Source of the DNA: an uncultured Bacteroidota bacterium
GTDB lineage: Bacteria > Bacteroidota > Bacteroidia > Chitinophagales > Chitinophagaceae
Direction of reading: 5' to 3'
Length of the DNA stretch: 64,000 nt
Assembly: GCA_903877645.1 (NCBI GenBank)
Contig: CAIRES010000051.1
Location: 46,001-110,000 of the forward strand
The notes under the pieces are model-generated. The model made no database searches, was not told where the DNA came from, and saw only the letters and a list, made by a program, of their open reading frames with translations. Within the stretch, counting starts at the first letter, position 1; the number at the start of each line of letters is the position of its first letter. Position numbers and translations under genes: made by a program. Below are positions 8,283 through 16,694 of this stretch, one piece after another.

Positions 8283-9416
8283 ATGTTCAGCTATTGGGAG
8301 CAGCAGAGTTTTTCTTACTATGATCATATAGTCATTGGCGCAGGCATAGTAGGCCTTAGCGCTGCTATGGAGCTAAAGGAGAAGTATTCAAAAAGCCGTA
8401 TACTCGTATTAGAGCGTGGCCTGTTCCCCACAGGTGCCAGCACCCGCAACGCAGGTTTCGCCTGCATGGGCAGCGCCACCGAGCTGCTCGACGACCTGCA
8501 ACACACACCCGAAGCAGATGTGGTAGCCCTCTTTGCTGCAAGAAAAAAAGGCCTTGATCAACTGCGTATCCGCCTCGGTGATGATAAAATTGGCTACCAT
8601 GCCAATGGCGGCCATGAGCTCATCAGCGATAAGGAGATAGATGTGCTGGATAAACTGGATTACCTGAATACACTGCTGCTGCCTGTAGCAGGTAAATCCG
8701 CATTTCTGCCGGCAAGCGATCGCATAGCAGAGTTTGGCTTTAAAGGTACCTACGCAAAAGCCCTGATCGCTCATACCTGCGAAGGCGAGCTGAATAGTGG
8801 CATGATGATGCGCGCCCTCATGGATATGGCCATACAACAAGGAATAGAGATAAAGACCGGTGCTGAAGTAACAGGCTATGACGAGACCGAAAAGAAGGTG
8901 ACTGTGCATGTAAAGAACCCATTTAGGAAGGAGGAGTGGCCGCTTGCCTGCGCCACGCTTACTATATGCACCAATGCCTTTACGAAACAACTACTGCCCA
9001 ACGAAGATATAACCCCCGGCCGGGGGCAGGTACTCATCACTGATGTGATACCCGGCCTGAAGATCAAAGGTATCTTCCATTTCGATCAGGGATATTACTA
9101 CTTCCGCGAGATAGATGGGCGTGTACTCTTTGGTGGTGGCCGCAACATAGACTTTGCCGGCGAAGAAACAACAGAGATAGCCCTCAACGAAAAAATACAA
9201 GCCGACCTCGAAGAAAAACTAAGAACGATCATATTGCCGGACACAGACCATACCATTGCCCAGCGCTGGGCAGGTATTATGGCATTTGGGCAAACAAAAT
9301 ACCCCATCGTAAAAGCCTTTTCTGACAAGGTGTTTGGTGCATTTCGCTTAGGCGGCATGGGTGTGGCACTCGGCACAGAAGTAGCCCGGCAGGTAGTGGC
9401 ATTACATGAGTTGTAG
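8283..9416 (+). CDS. FAD-dependent oxidoreductase (DAO family)
   Basis: The 377-residue protein has the Rossmann dinucleotide motif at residues 17-24 (VIGAGIVG) with the acidic end of beta-2 (VLERG), then the D-amino-acid oxidase/GlpO family feature TGASTRNAGFACMGS, in which substrate-binding and flavin residues lie. The C-terminus ends RLGGMGVALGTEVA, the second FAD-contact loop. Related enzymes oxidise amines or amino acids such as gamma-glutamylputrescine or glycine. No pathway partner is adjacent. A near-consensus box TATATTTA at 8271-8278, with TTTG 20 nt upstream, lies 4 nt before the ATG. Confidence 0.85.
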   Translation: MFSYWEQQSFSYYDHIVIGAGIVGLSAAMELKEKYSKSRILVLERGLFPTGASTRNAGFACMGSATELLDDLQHTPEADVVALFAARKKGLDQLRIRLGDDKIGYHANGGHELISDKEIDVLDKLDYLNTLLLPVAGKSAFLPASDRIAEFGFKGTYAKALIAHTCEGELNSGMMMRALMDMAIQQGIEIKTGAEVTGYDETEKKVTVHVKNPFRKEEWPLACATLTICTNAFTKQLLPNEDITPGRGQVLITDVIPGLKIKGIFHFDQGYYYFREIDGRVLFGGGRNIDFAGEETTEIALNEKIQADLEEKLRTIILPDTDHTIAQRWAGIMAFGQTKYPIVKAFSDKVFGAFRLGGMGVALGTEVARQVVALHEL

Positions 9417-9417
9417 T

Positions 9418-9981
9418 CTATTCCAATGAATGTAGCGCAATACACACTTCACCAATAGGCAGACCCATTACGTTATAATAATCGCCGTTTATTTTTTCAA
9501 TCCCCGTTACGCCTATCCATTCCTGTATAGCATAAGCGCCTGCTTTGTCAAAAGGTTTGTAGTGGTCCACATAATGCGCTATCTGTGCATCAGTAAGTGG
9601 TCGGAAGTAAACCTCGGTAGTAGTGCTGAAGGCGATTTCCCTGCTGCCTTTACGTATACACACCCCCGTTACTACTTTGTGCATCCTGCCTGCCAGTTGG
9701 CGTAGTATAGACTTGGCATTAGCGGCATCAGTTGGCTTCCCCAGTATATGATGATCCAGTAATACTATTGTATCCGCAGCTATCACCGTTGCATCATTCA
9801 CCAGGTGCAGCACAGCATCAGCCTTTTTCTTCGCCAGAAATAGTGGAACATCCTCACCCGGCATGCCGGGTGGGTTGGTCTCATCTACATCCGCGATCAA
9901 GACTTCAAACTGGTATTCGGCCATTTCTAAGAGCTGCTTGCGTCTCGGCGATTGCGATGCGAGAATTATTTTCTGTGCCAC
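9418..9981 (-). CDS. maf: Maf-like nucleoside triphosphate pyrophosphatase
   Basis: Maf proteins hydrolyse non-canonical or selected NTPs (dTTP, UTP and modified bases) to monophosphates. The diagnostic N-terminus ILASQSPRRKQLLEM, the ADTIVLLDHHILGKP loop and the DKAGAYAIQEWIG motif are all present. I start at the GTG at 9981 (187 aa), which overlaps the UbiA stop by one nucleotide; an upstream TTG/ATG would add 13 residues not usual in the family. The overlap implies translational coupling with the prenyltransferase. Confidence 0.92.
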   Translation of the reverse strand: MAQKIILASQSPRRKQLLEMAEYQFEVLIADVDETNPPGMPGEDVPLFLAKKKADAVLHLVNDATVIAADTIVLLDHHILGKPTDAANAKSILRQLAGRMHKVVTGVCIRKGSREIAFSTTTEVYFRPLTDAQIAHYVDHYKPFDKAGAYAIQEWIGVTGIEKINGDYYNVMGLPIGEVCIALHSLE

Positions 9982-10910
9982 TATGTATAAGATTGAAAGT
10001 GATAAATAATCAATGAGCAAACACCCAATACCATGATGCCTTTGAGCATACGGCTTGCCCTTTGATAATGGGCGGTGGTAAAATCTTTACCGATGAAAAA
10101 CGACAAAACCAATAGAGGCACAATGAGTAGTATACTCACATAGCCCGGCAAAATATAATAGCCCCTGCTACCCAAAACCACGGCTACAATAGCCAGCGGC
10201 ACAATAGCAAGCACCATCAACACCCTGATGAAAGACACACAATAAGACAATCCTTTTTTGATGGGCATAGTCACACACCCCTCTGCATCATCGCCTTTAT
10301 AGTCTTCCATGTCCTTTACTATTTCGCGCATCCAGCTGAGCATGAAGGCAAAATAAGCATAGATCACTAATACCCACACCGGCATCGAAGAATTGGAGCC
10401 CGATGGAAATACTGGCAGCGAAAATTGTCCGTGGAGTACGGGCTCATAAATGACCAGTGTGAGAATAGTAAATGCCGTTAGCACAGACACGGCAATATTG
10501 CCGCTCATGTATTGCTTTTTGAGGTGGGTGGAGTAGAACCACAGCAGCAAAGTGCAACCCGCCTGTAGCAGCAGCCACTCGTAATGGTGTGCCTGTGCGG
10601 CTACATAGCCCGCCAATATTAATGCGATAGCATTGAGTACAGTATGTGCTATAATGGCCTGCTTACGGGGTATGGTCTTTCCCAGTACCACCTTATCTGG
10701 CCGGTTGATGGTGTCTATCTTAATATCGAAATAGTCGTTGATGATATAACCTGCGGCAGCTATCAGCGCTGTAGACAGCGCGATACATAAAAAATTAACA
10801 GGGCCAAGTATACCGGGTGAGCAGGGCAGTACCACAAATGCCCACGCTAGCAATTGTGTGAGAAAGATGATGAGGAGATTTTGCCACCTGATAAGTTGCA
10901 GCCACGGCAT
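9981..10910 (-). CDS. UbiA-family prenyltransferase, GGGP synthase-like
   Basis: The 309-residue integral membrane protein carries the first Asp-rich motif of UbiA enzymes at residues 58-73 (NDYFDIKIDTINRPDK), which binds the Mg-diphosphate of the isoprenyl donor, and a second one, MREIVKDMEDYKGD, around residues 195-208. Eight to nine hydrophobic helices can be picked out. In Bacteroidota the member adjacent to maf is usually labelled geranylgeranylglycerol-phosphate geranylgeranyltransferase, but the true acceptor is not established. It forms a two-gene unit with maf. Confidence 0.85.
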   Translation of the reverse strand: MPWLQLIRWQNLLIIFLTQLLAWAFVVLPCSPGILGPVNFLCIALSTALIAAAGYIINDYFDIKIDTINRPDKVVLGKTIPRKQAIIAHTVLNAIALILAGYVAAQAHHYEWLLLQAGCTLLLWFYSTHLKKQYMSGNIAVSVLTAFTILTLVIYEPVLHGQFSLPVFPSGSNSSMPVWVLVIYAYFAFMLSWMREIVKDMEDYKGDDAEGCVTMPIKKGLSYCVSFIRVLMVLAIVPLAIVAVVLGSRGYYILPGYVSILLIVPLLVLSFFIGKDFTTAHYQRASRMLKGIMVLGVCSLIIYHFQSYT

Positions 10911-10950
10911 GGGTGATGATTTGGATAATGGTTACTTTGGTCTTTATAAA

Positions 10951-10980
10951 AGAACAGTTGCCGCTGCGGGCAACTGTTCT
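10951..10980 (-). terminator. Rho-independent terminator of pyrE
   Basis: Perfect 12-bp inverted repeat AGAACAGTTGCC/GGCAACTGTTCT with a 6-nt loop, followed on the minus strand by a short T-run. It begins a few nucleotides after the pyrE stop. Confidence 0.8.
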
Positions 10981-10986
10981 GTTTAG

Positions 10987-11616
10987 TTATTTATTCCAGT
11001 TTCCGGGATCTAAACGCCACTGCCCCAGCGTTGCTTTTTGATCGGCAGTTATTAAATTTTGTTCTTCGCAAATCTCCATCAGTGCCTGGTAGTTGCTTAT
11101 AGTATGCAACGGCAAGCCTGCTTTAGCAAAAGCCTCATCTGCCACCGGAAAGCCATAGGTAAACAGCGCGCACATGCCCAGCACTTCAGCGCCCTGTTCG
11201 CGCAGCACATCTACCACCTGCAGGCTGCTTTTACCGGTACTCACCAGGTCTTCCACCACCACTACTTTTTGTCCCTTCTCCATTACGCCCTCTATCTGGT
11301 TGCCCATACCATGTTCTTTTGGTTTGGCACGCACATATATAAATGGTAGCTTCAGCAGGTCGGCAGCCATCACACCATGCGCTATGCCGGCGGTAGCCAC
11401 CCCCGCTATTACGTCAGCCTCCGGAAATTTATCCAGTATCATATTGGCCAGCTCACTTTTCACAAAGTCGCGTACATACGGAAACGACAATACCTTGCGG
11501 TTGTCGCAATAAACAGGGGAATGCCACCCCGAAGCCCATGTATATGGGTTTTGCGGGTTGATCTGTAATGCCTTAATTTGCAATAGTTTTTCAGCGAATT
11601 GTTTTGGTGTGCTCAT
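10987..11616 (-). CDS. pyrE: Orotate phosphoribosyltransferase
   Basis: This enzyme joins orotate to PRPP to give OMP in pyrimidine synthesis. The 209-residue product (ATG at 11616, MSTPKQFAEKLL) has the type I PRPP-binding loop VVVVEDLVSTGKSS and the upstream conserved AGVATAGIAHGVMAA and KPKEHGMGNQIEG segments that position orotate and PRPP. Upstream of the ATG lies TTTG, 19 nt, then TAGGTTTG, a well-spaced -33/-7 promoter. Transcribed alone, with its terminator immediately after the stop, and divergent from a Nudix gene. Confidence 0.95.
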   Translation of the reverse strand: MSTPKQFAEKLLQIKALQINPQNPYTWASGWHSPVYCDNRKVLSFPYVRDFVKSELANMILDKFPEADVIAGVATAGIAHGVMAADLLKLPFIYVRAKPKEHGMGNQIEGVMEKGQKVVVVEDLVSTGKSSLQVVDVLREQGAEVLGMCALFTYGFPVADEAFAKAGLPLHTISNYQALMEICEEQNLITADQKATLGQWRLDPGNWNK

Positions 11617-11622
11617 AGTGCC

Positions 11623-11653
11623 CAAACCTACGCCAATTATGCAAACCTTCAAA
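11623..11653 (-). promoter_or_regulatory. pyrE promoter (-33 TTTG and -7 TAGGTTTG)
   Basis: On the minus strand TTTG at 11653-11650 and TAGGTTTG at 11630-11623 are separated by 19 nt, the best two-part match to the Bacteroidota promoter in the window. The ATG follows 6 nt later, so the mRNA would be leaderless or almost so. Confidence 0.65.
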
Positions 11654-11663
11654 AAACAGTGGT

Positions 11664-12290
11664 ATGAATTTCCTTCAAAAAGTATATTTTAACGACAAAC
11701 CGCTGATACTCACCACAGAAAGCAGCACAGGTGATGCAAGCACGCAAGGCTACCTTACTTTTATAGGCGCTACTGCCGGAAACATTCAGAAAGCCATGGA
11801 TGCGCTGAACTTGCCGGCAACCACTGGTGCCATCATCACAGATACTTCAGAAGATGCCCTGCACAAGCAGTTAAAAGTCATGTTCCGGCCTATCGATGCT
11901 GCCGGTGGTTTAGTATACGATGAGGCAGGCGCTGTACTGATGATCTTTCGCAGGGGCAAATGGGACATACCCAAAGGGAAGCTGGATGCCGGTGAAACGA
12001 TCGCCGAATGTGCCTTGAGGGAGGTACATGAAGAAACCGGCCTCAAGACCCTCGTGCTTGGAGAAAAGATCTGCGATAGCTATCATATCTATCTTCAAAA
12101 GAAAGAATACTTCCTGAAACGCACTGTCTGGTATAAAATGAGCGGTAAGTCCTCTGAAACCCTGGCTCCGCAAACCGAGGAAGACATACTCGAGGCACGT
12201 TGGGTAGCCGAAAAAGATATGGCTCCGATAGCCAATGGCGCTTATACAGCCATACGGGAAGTTTTGCACCTCGCCGGCCTCAACTGGTAG
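11664..12290 (+). CDS. Nudix hydrolase
   Basis: The Nudix box is at residues 105-127 (G-K-L-D-A-G-E, then RE-V-H-EE-T-G-L), preceded by FRRGKWDIPKG as in MutT/diadenosine polyphosphate-type enzymes. The first ~75 residues are a small extra N-terminal domain not needed for Nudix chemistry; its role is unknown. The whole is 208 residues. The substrate cannot be predicted. It is divergent from pyrE with 47 nt between start codons. Confidence 0.88.
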   Translation: MNFLQKVYFNDKPLILTTESSTGDASTQGYLTFIGATAGNIQKAMDALNLPATTGAIITDTSEDALHKQLKVMFRPIDAAGGLVYDEAGAVLMIFRRGKWDIPKGKLDAGETIAECALREVHEETGLKTLVLGEKICDSYHIYLQKKEYFLKRTVWYKMSGKSSETLAPQTEEDILEARWVAEKDMAPIANGAYTAIREVLHLAGLNW

Positions 12291-12350
12291 GTGGCAAATG
12301 TTTAACTTTTTTCCTTCATTCCCTTAACAGCCCTTCAACAATATCAGGGA

Positions 12351-12358
12351 TACCTTTG
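12351..12358 (+). promoter_or_regulatory. -7 promoter element of the YkvA-like gene
   Basis: TACCTTTG, a perfect TAnnTTTG. It overlaps an in-frame GTG at 12358, which therefore cannot be the start; the ATG at 12376 is about 11 nt after the predicted transcription start. Confidence 0.55.
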
Positions 12359-12375
12359 TGATAAATACAGGAAAG

Positions 12376-12675
12376 ATGTCCAGGTATACATCAGTGCAGG
12401 GGGTAAAATACAGGTCACTTTTTTTGCGCAATCGCAAAACGATGTGGCAAATGATACGCGAAACGCTCAGTGGGCATTACCACATGTCTTTGCTCACCAT
12501 AGGCATATTTGTTTTTGCTGTCACGTATATCATTTATCCCAATGACCTTATCCCGGATCATATTCCCGTATTGGGCTGGCTTGATGATGCGCTGGTGGTT
12601 TTCTTGCTCTTATGGCGGCTGGTAGCAGAAAGTCACCGTTTTATAAGAAGCAAAGCAATGGACAGGAAGGGCTAA
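12376..12675 (+). CDS. YkvA family (DUF1232) membrane protein
   Basis: The 99-residue protein contains the family motif YPNDLIPDHIPVLGWLDDA at about residues 60-78, the basis for the call, preceded by the hydrophobic stretch LLTIGIFVFAVTYII and followed by VVFLLLWRLV. DUF1232 proteins are small, widely distributed and of unknown function. The start at 12376 is set by the promoter box just upstream. The START-domain gene follows 71 nt later on the same strand. Confidence 0.85.
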   Translation: MSRYTSVQGVKYRSLFLRNRKTMWQMIRETLSGHYHMSLLTIGIFVFAVTYIIYPNDLIPDHIPVLGWLDDALVVFLLLWRLVAESHRFIRSKAMDRKG

Positions 12676-12746
12676 TATCCTTGCTCATTCTTCTTTTACT
12701 GCGAATTTTGATTATTTTTAACACATCAAATAAAGATTGGCCCCGT

Positions 12747-13385
12747 ATGAATAAAGTTGCCCTCACATTTTTATTGTGCCTTATGGGTATGGCTGCAATA
12801 GCGCAACCCGAATGGCATCTTAAGAAAGATGAAGATGGCATTAAAGTATATACAGGCGAAACACCTAATTCTAATTTCAAATCCATTAAAGTAGATTGTA
12901 TTGTTAATGCACGTGTATCGCAACTGATCGCATGTCTTTGTGATATGAGCATACAGACAGAATGGGTGTATAACAGTAAGAATGCAAAACTCATCAAGAA
13001 AATAAAGGACAATGAATTTGCGTTTTATTCTGAGGTAAATGTGCCATGGCCGGGTACTAATCGCGATTATATTGCCCATATTACTATTACGCAGCCTACT
13101 CCGAAACAAACATTCATTGATTCACATTCCGAACCAAATCTGGTTCCCGAAAAGGAAGGCCTGGTAAGGGTTCAAAAGTCAACAGCACATTGGGAACTCA
13201 CGCCTATCAATAGTACATCGGTGAGGATCGTTTATACACTCGCCTTCGATCCCGCGGGCGCTGTACCTGCATGGCTCATCAACCTTTTTCTCACTAAAGG
13301 GCCATTCGAGACGTTCAAGCAGTTAAAAGAGGAAGTCAAAAAGCCAGCCTACCAGAATGCTCATTTTGATTTTATAAAAGAATAA
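12747..13385 (+). CDS. START-domain secreted protein
   Basis: From the ATG at 12747 the 212-residue product has a signal peptide (LTFLLCLMGMAAIAQ) and then one START/SRPBCC lipid-binding domain: WHLKKDEDGIKVYTGE, the aromatic-rich PWPGTNRDYIAHIT strand and the long C-terminal helix after PAWLINLFLTKGPFETF. Such domains bind hydrophobic ligands in a deep cavity. Exported START proteins are common in Bacteroidota; ligand unknown. It may be co-transcribed with the YkvA gene upstream. Confidence 0.85.
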   Translation: MNKVALTFLLCLMGMAAIAQPEWHLKKDEDGIKVYTGETPNSNFKSIKVDCIVNARVSQLIACLCDMSIQTEWVYNSKNAKLIKKIKDNEFAFYSEVNVPWPGTNRDYIAHITITQPTPKQTFIDSHSEPNLVPEKEGLVRVQKSTAHWELTPINSTSVRIVYTLAFDPAGAVPAWLINLFLTKGPFETFKQLKEEVKKPAYQNAHFDFIKE

Positions 13386-13388
13386 CCA

Positions 13389-14615
13389 TTAGCTGTGCAA
13401 TAAACGCACCTTCACACTTCTTGCAAACGCTATCGCTCTTGAATGTATGCCCTCAGCAACAGTAAGGCGAACCTTTGGGAGTGGGGAAGGGGTGAAATTG
13501 ATAGTTGCTATAGCCTGCTTATAACGTGCCATACATTTTTCCATACTAAATTCGGTCTCAGCCAGTTGCCTTGCGGCCTGTTGTCTTGCTGCCTTTGGTA
13601 TCGCTTCTATTTCTTTTATTTTATGTATCGCATCAGGTATATCCCCTGTTGTATATACCCTGAAGCACTGCATTGCAAGTGTCTGATGTTCCTGGTCCTC
13701 AATGCCGCTTACTCTTGTGCCAACTACGCCGCATCCTGAGGCAAGGGCTTCCATCATGGCTATAGGCATGCCTTCAGAGTCGGAGGTGAGTAACAATATG
13801 TCGCACTTACCCAAAAGCGTCGCAACTTCTTGCCGGGGCAGCCATCCGTGAAACGTGACTTGTTGCCCAAGGCCGTCGACTATGATCTCTTGTTCAATTG
13901 TATCTTTCAGATCGCCATCCCCAACGATATGCAGGTGAAAATGTATTTCTGTTTTAGCCAGCTCCCGGCAGATCAGCGCTAGATCTCCGGCTCTTTTTTG
14001 GTATGCGGTAAGACGGCCTGCATAAACCAGTTTTAATGGACCGTTGCCACTGGCCGGCCCGAAAGCCGTTATATCTATACCACAAGGTATTGTGGCTATA
14101 TGGGCCTGGTCATAAACAGGTATCTTTATCTTCAGTGCGTTATGCACCCTGCCGGATACACACGCGAAGAATGAAGCCTGCTGCTGGTATTGTATAGCCA
14201 GGTTGTAATACGTGTCCTCGTCGCTATGCAGCACACCGATTACCGGATAGGTGGCATAAAGTGCAGTTGCTGCAGCCCACACCACCGCATCATCAGATAC
14301 AATAACAGGCGTACACGCGGGTAGTTGCGCAAGCAGCTTTTTATATATAAATGCGCGGTATTCCGGCGTGCCGAATTCAAATTCGTAGCCCACCTGTGTA
14401 GAGACAATATGTGCTTTGCTATGCTGCTTTGCCAATAATTCTAACAACGTTTCCCGCCCTTTGGCCGAAAAAAATTCTTTTATTGGCTCTACCGTTATAA
14501 AGTAAACCTCTTTTCCCGCATCGGCAAAGGCTGTTGCCGCATCTGCCATCCAGCGGGTTACCCCACCCCTATGATAGGGGTGGCAAAAAAAAGCTATTTT
14601 ATTGTTGTTGATCAC
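13389..14615 (-). CDS. Family 4 glycosyltransferase (GT-B fold)
   Basis: This 408-residue protein has the two-domain GT-B pattern: N-terminal HRGGVTRWMADAA (acceptor side), and a C-terminal GT4 nucleotide-sugar domain with KLVYAGRLTAYQKRAGDL, VTFHGWLPRQEVATLLGKCD and the E-x7-E element SDSEGMPIAMMEALASG. It begins with GTG, overlapping the upstream asparagine-synthase-like gene by 4 nt (GTGA), so the two are coupled. It probably adds a sugar to a surface polysaccharide or lipid-linked intermediate. The last ~30 residues extend past the usual GT4 end. Confidence 0.88.
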   Translation of the reverse strand: MINNNKIAFFCHPYHRGGVTRWMADAATAFADAGKEVYFITVEPIKEFFSAKGRETLLELLAKQHSKAHIVSTQVGYEFEFGTPEYRAFIYKKLLAQLPACTPVIVSDDAVVWAAATALYATYPVIGVLHSDEDTYYNLAIQYQQQASFFACVSGRVHNALKIKIPVYDQAHIATIPCGIDITAFGPASGNGPLKLVYAGRLTAYQKRAGDLALICRELAKTEIHFHLHIVGDGDLKDTIEQEIIVDGLGQQVTFHGWLPRQEVATLLGKCDILLLTSDSEGMPIAMMEALASGCGVVGTRVSGIEDQEHQTLAMQCFRVYTTGDIPDAIHKIKEIEAIPKAARQQAARQLAETEFSMEKCMARYKQAIATINFTPSPLPKVRLTVAEGIHSRAIAFARSVKVRLLHS

Positions 14616-16561
14616 TGTTTATTAAGCCACCTGTTAAAACAAATAATGCGCCAGGGCATAAAGTCAAATGCGCGCGTTCCGTTCATGATCTCGGATACAT
14701 ACTTTCTGGCAAGGCCGGCATTCACCATCGTGCCATCAAGGTTCTTATAGGCTGCTTCCAGCTCCTCATTAAACCAGCTTTTGCCTTCCTCCTTCAGCCA
14801 TACTTCCTCCGGTGTCACAAATCCCATTTTGTCTCTCCTGTTCTCAATGGCATCCGGTATTATGTTGTGCATTGCCTTGCGCAGGATGTGTTTTCTTATT
14901 CCTTTGTGATATACATATCGTTCGGGCAGGCTGAGGTTAAACTCTACTAACCGGTAATCGAGAAAAGGTGTGCGCGACTCTACGCTCCATGCCATCGAGT
15001 TGTGGTCTTCATAGCGCAGCAAGCCGGGTAGCGGGTTGCCATATAATTGCCGGGTAAGATTTTCTCTTAAGCTGCGCGCATGTTGCTGCTGATTTTCTTC
15101 TGTGGTCTGCAGCGCCCAATCGGCAGCGGTATTGTTAGCTATTTTTAAACGGGCAGGCAATATACCGGCAACTCCTTTGCCTCCGGTTATTCGCAATGCA
15201 CCAAGTAAAAATCCTTTTGGCCAATGTCCCTTTTCGTTTTTATAATGTCTGGCTTCGGCATACAGCGATCGCCATTTCATTTGTTGCAGCATACCTGTAT
15301 AGTACGACAAGTCATTCCCGCCATATCCTGCCAGTTGCTCATCAGCGCCCTGGCCATCTATCATAACTTTCAGCCCCGCCCGGTTCGTTTCTTTAAACAC
15401 CGCCCACTGGCTGAAGATAGATGTACTGCCAAATGGCTCGTCCTGGTACCACAGCAGCGTATCAAGGTCTTCCTGTAGCTGCGAGAATGAAGGGAAAATT
15501 TTATGGGGATGTGCACTTGTTTTGGCGATCACTTGCTGTGCATAATTCCATTCGTCATATCGCGCGTTATCAAAACAAGCAGTCACTGTTTCCTGCCCGG
15601 CAAAATCGCCTTGTGTTTTGAGCAGGTCGGCAGCAATGCATACAATACTTGATGAGTCGAGACCTCCCGACAGGCAGGACCCTACCTTCACATCAGAGCG
15701 TAGCCGCAGCCGCACCGCATCTGTGAGCAAAGTCTTTAATTGTGTTGCGGCATCTTCAAAGTTGCCATTCCATTTATTATTGGGCAACTGGTACCACTGT
15801 ACTATCTTTATCTTACAATCACTGTCTGCAAGGTCTATCTGCAGGTAGTGGCCGCCTGGTAGCTGTTTTATTTGTGTGTCAAAAGTATTGTCGGTATGCT
15901 CTGTAGCTCCTGTGGCCAGGAATTGTCTTGCACTTTTTTCATTCAGCGAGAATTGAAAGCCCGGTGCTGTGCGTATCTGCTTTATTTCAGAGGCCAGGTA
16001 TATGGCAGTTGTTCCCGTATAGTAGTACAGCGGCTTCACGCCAAATCTATCGCGTACGGCATACAGCTCCTGCTTCCGCTCGTCCAGCAGCACAAAGGCA
16101 AACATGCCGTTGAACTTGTGCAGGCAGGCAACGCCCCATTGCGCCCATGCGTGCAAGATCACTTCGGTATCAGATGTGCCGGTGAACTGATGCCCCGCCC
16201 GCCGCAGCTCTTCTTTTACTTCGAGGTAATTATAGATTTCCCCATTAAAAACTATAGACAGTTGCGCTTCGGCAAACAGCATCGGCTGATGCCCTGTGGG
16301 GGAAAGATCAAGGATAGATAGCCGTCTGTGCCCGAAGCCTACTTTAAAAGATTCACCGGGGCGCAGGTCATCGTACTTCCAATGGTGTTTCGTCGATTGT
16401 GCGGTGTCTTTACCTGCCCATACTCTGCTGCTGCTGCCGGGTTTCCATGTAAGAAACCCTTCATCATCAGGGCCCCGGTGCTTGATAATAGCCGTGGCTT
16501 CAATAAGATGTGCGCTATCGCTTTTACCTTTGATGTTAATAACAGATAGAATGCCGCACAT
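14612..16561 (-). CDS. asnB: Asparagine synthase-like glutamine amidotransferase
   Basis: The 649-residue product has both AsnB halves. The N-terminal class II glutaminase begins MCGILSV (Cys2 nucleophile after Met removal) with KHRGPDDEG and GEIYNYLEVKEEL. The C-terminal ATP pyrophosphatase domain has the PP-loop CLSGGLDSSSIV and the DEQLAGYGG motif. It makes Asn from Asp or, in glycan clusters, amidates an uronic acid or other carboxylate. Coupled to a glycosyltransferase and next to other sugar genes, the glycan-amidation role is at least as likely here as asparagine supply. The gene symbol reflects family only. Confidence 0.85.
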   Translation of the reverse strand: MCGILSVINIKGKSDSAHLIEATAIIKHRGPDDEGFLTWKPGSSSRVWAGKDTAQSTKHHWKYDDLRPGESFKVGFGHRRLSILDLSPTGHQPMLFAEAQLSIVFNGEIYNYLEVKEELRRAGHQFTGTSDTEVILHAWAQWGVACLHKFNGMFAFVLLDERKQELYAVRDRFGVKPLYYYTGTTAIYLASEIKQIRTAPGFQFSLNEKSARQFLATGATEHTDNTFDTQIKQLPGGHYLQIDLADSDCKIKIVQWYQLPNNKWNGNFEDAATQLKTLLTDAVRLRLRSDVKVGSCLSGGLDSSSIVCIAADLLKTQGDFAGQETVTACFDNARYDEWNYAQQVIAKTSAHPHKIFPSFSQLQEDLDTLLWYQDEPFGSTSIFSQWAVFKETNRAGLKVMIDGQGADEQLAGYGGNDLSYYTGMLQQMKWRSLYAEARHYKNEKGHWPKGFLLGALRITGGKGVAGILPARLKIANNTAADWALQTTEENQQQHARSLRENLTRQLYGNPLPGLLRYEDHNSMAWSVESRTPFLDYRLVEFNLSLPERYVYHKGIRKHILRKAMHNIIPDAIENRRDKMGFVTPEEVWLKEEGKSWFNEELEAAYKNLDGTMVNAGLARKYVSEIMNGTRAFDFMPWRIICFNRWLNKQ

Positions 16562-16679
16562 AAGTTTCGATAATATAAAGCCTGCTGTGGTTTTCAGCAG
16601 CGTAAAATTACATAAAATGCCGTGTTATATTCTATAAATACCTTGATTTATCACGAGTGGCTATTCATTGCATAAATAC

Positions 16680-16687
16680 TACTTTTG
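16680..16687 (+). promoter_or_regulatory. -7 promoter element of the glycosyltransferase gene
   Basis: TACTTTTG matches TAnnTTTG exactly and lies 7 nt before the ATG at 16695, giving a predicted transcription start adjacent to the start codon, the same geometry as at rsmE. Confidence 0.55.
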
Positions 16688-16694
16688 CATTGTT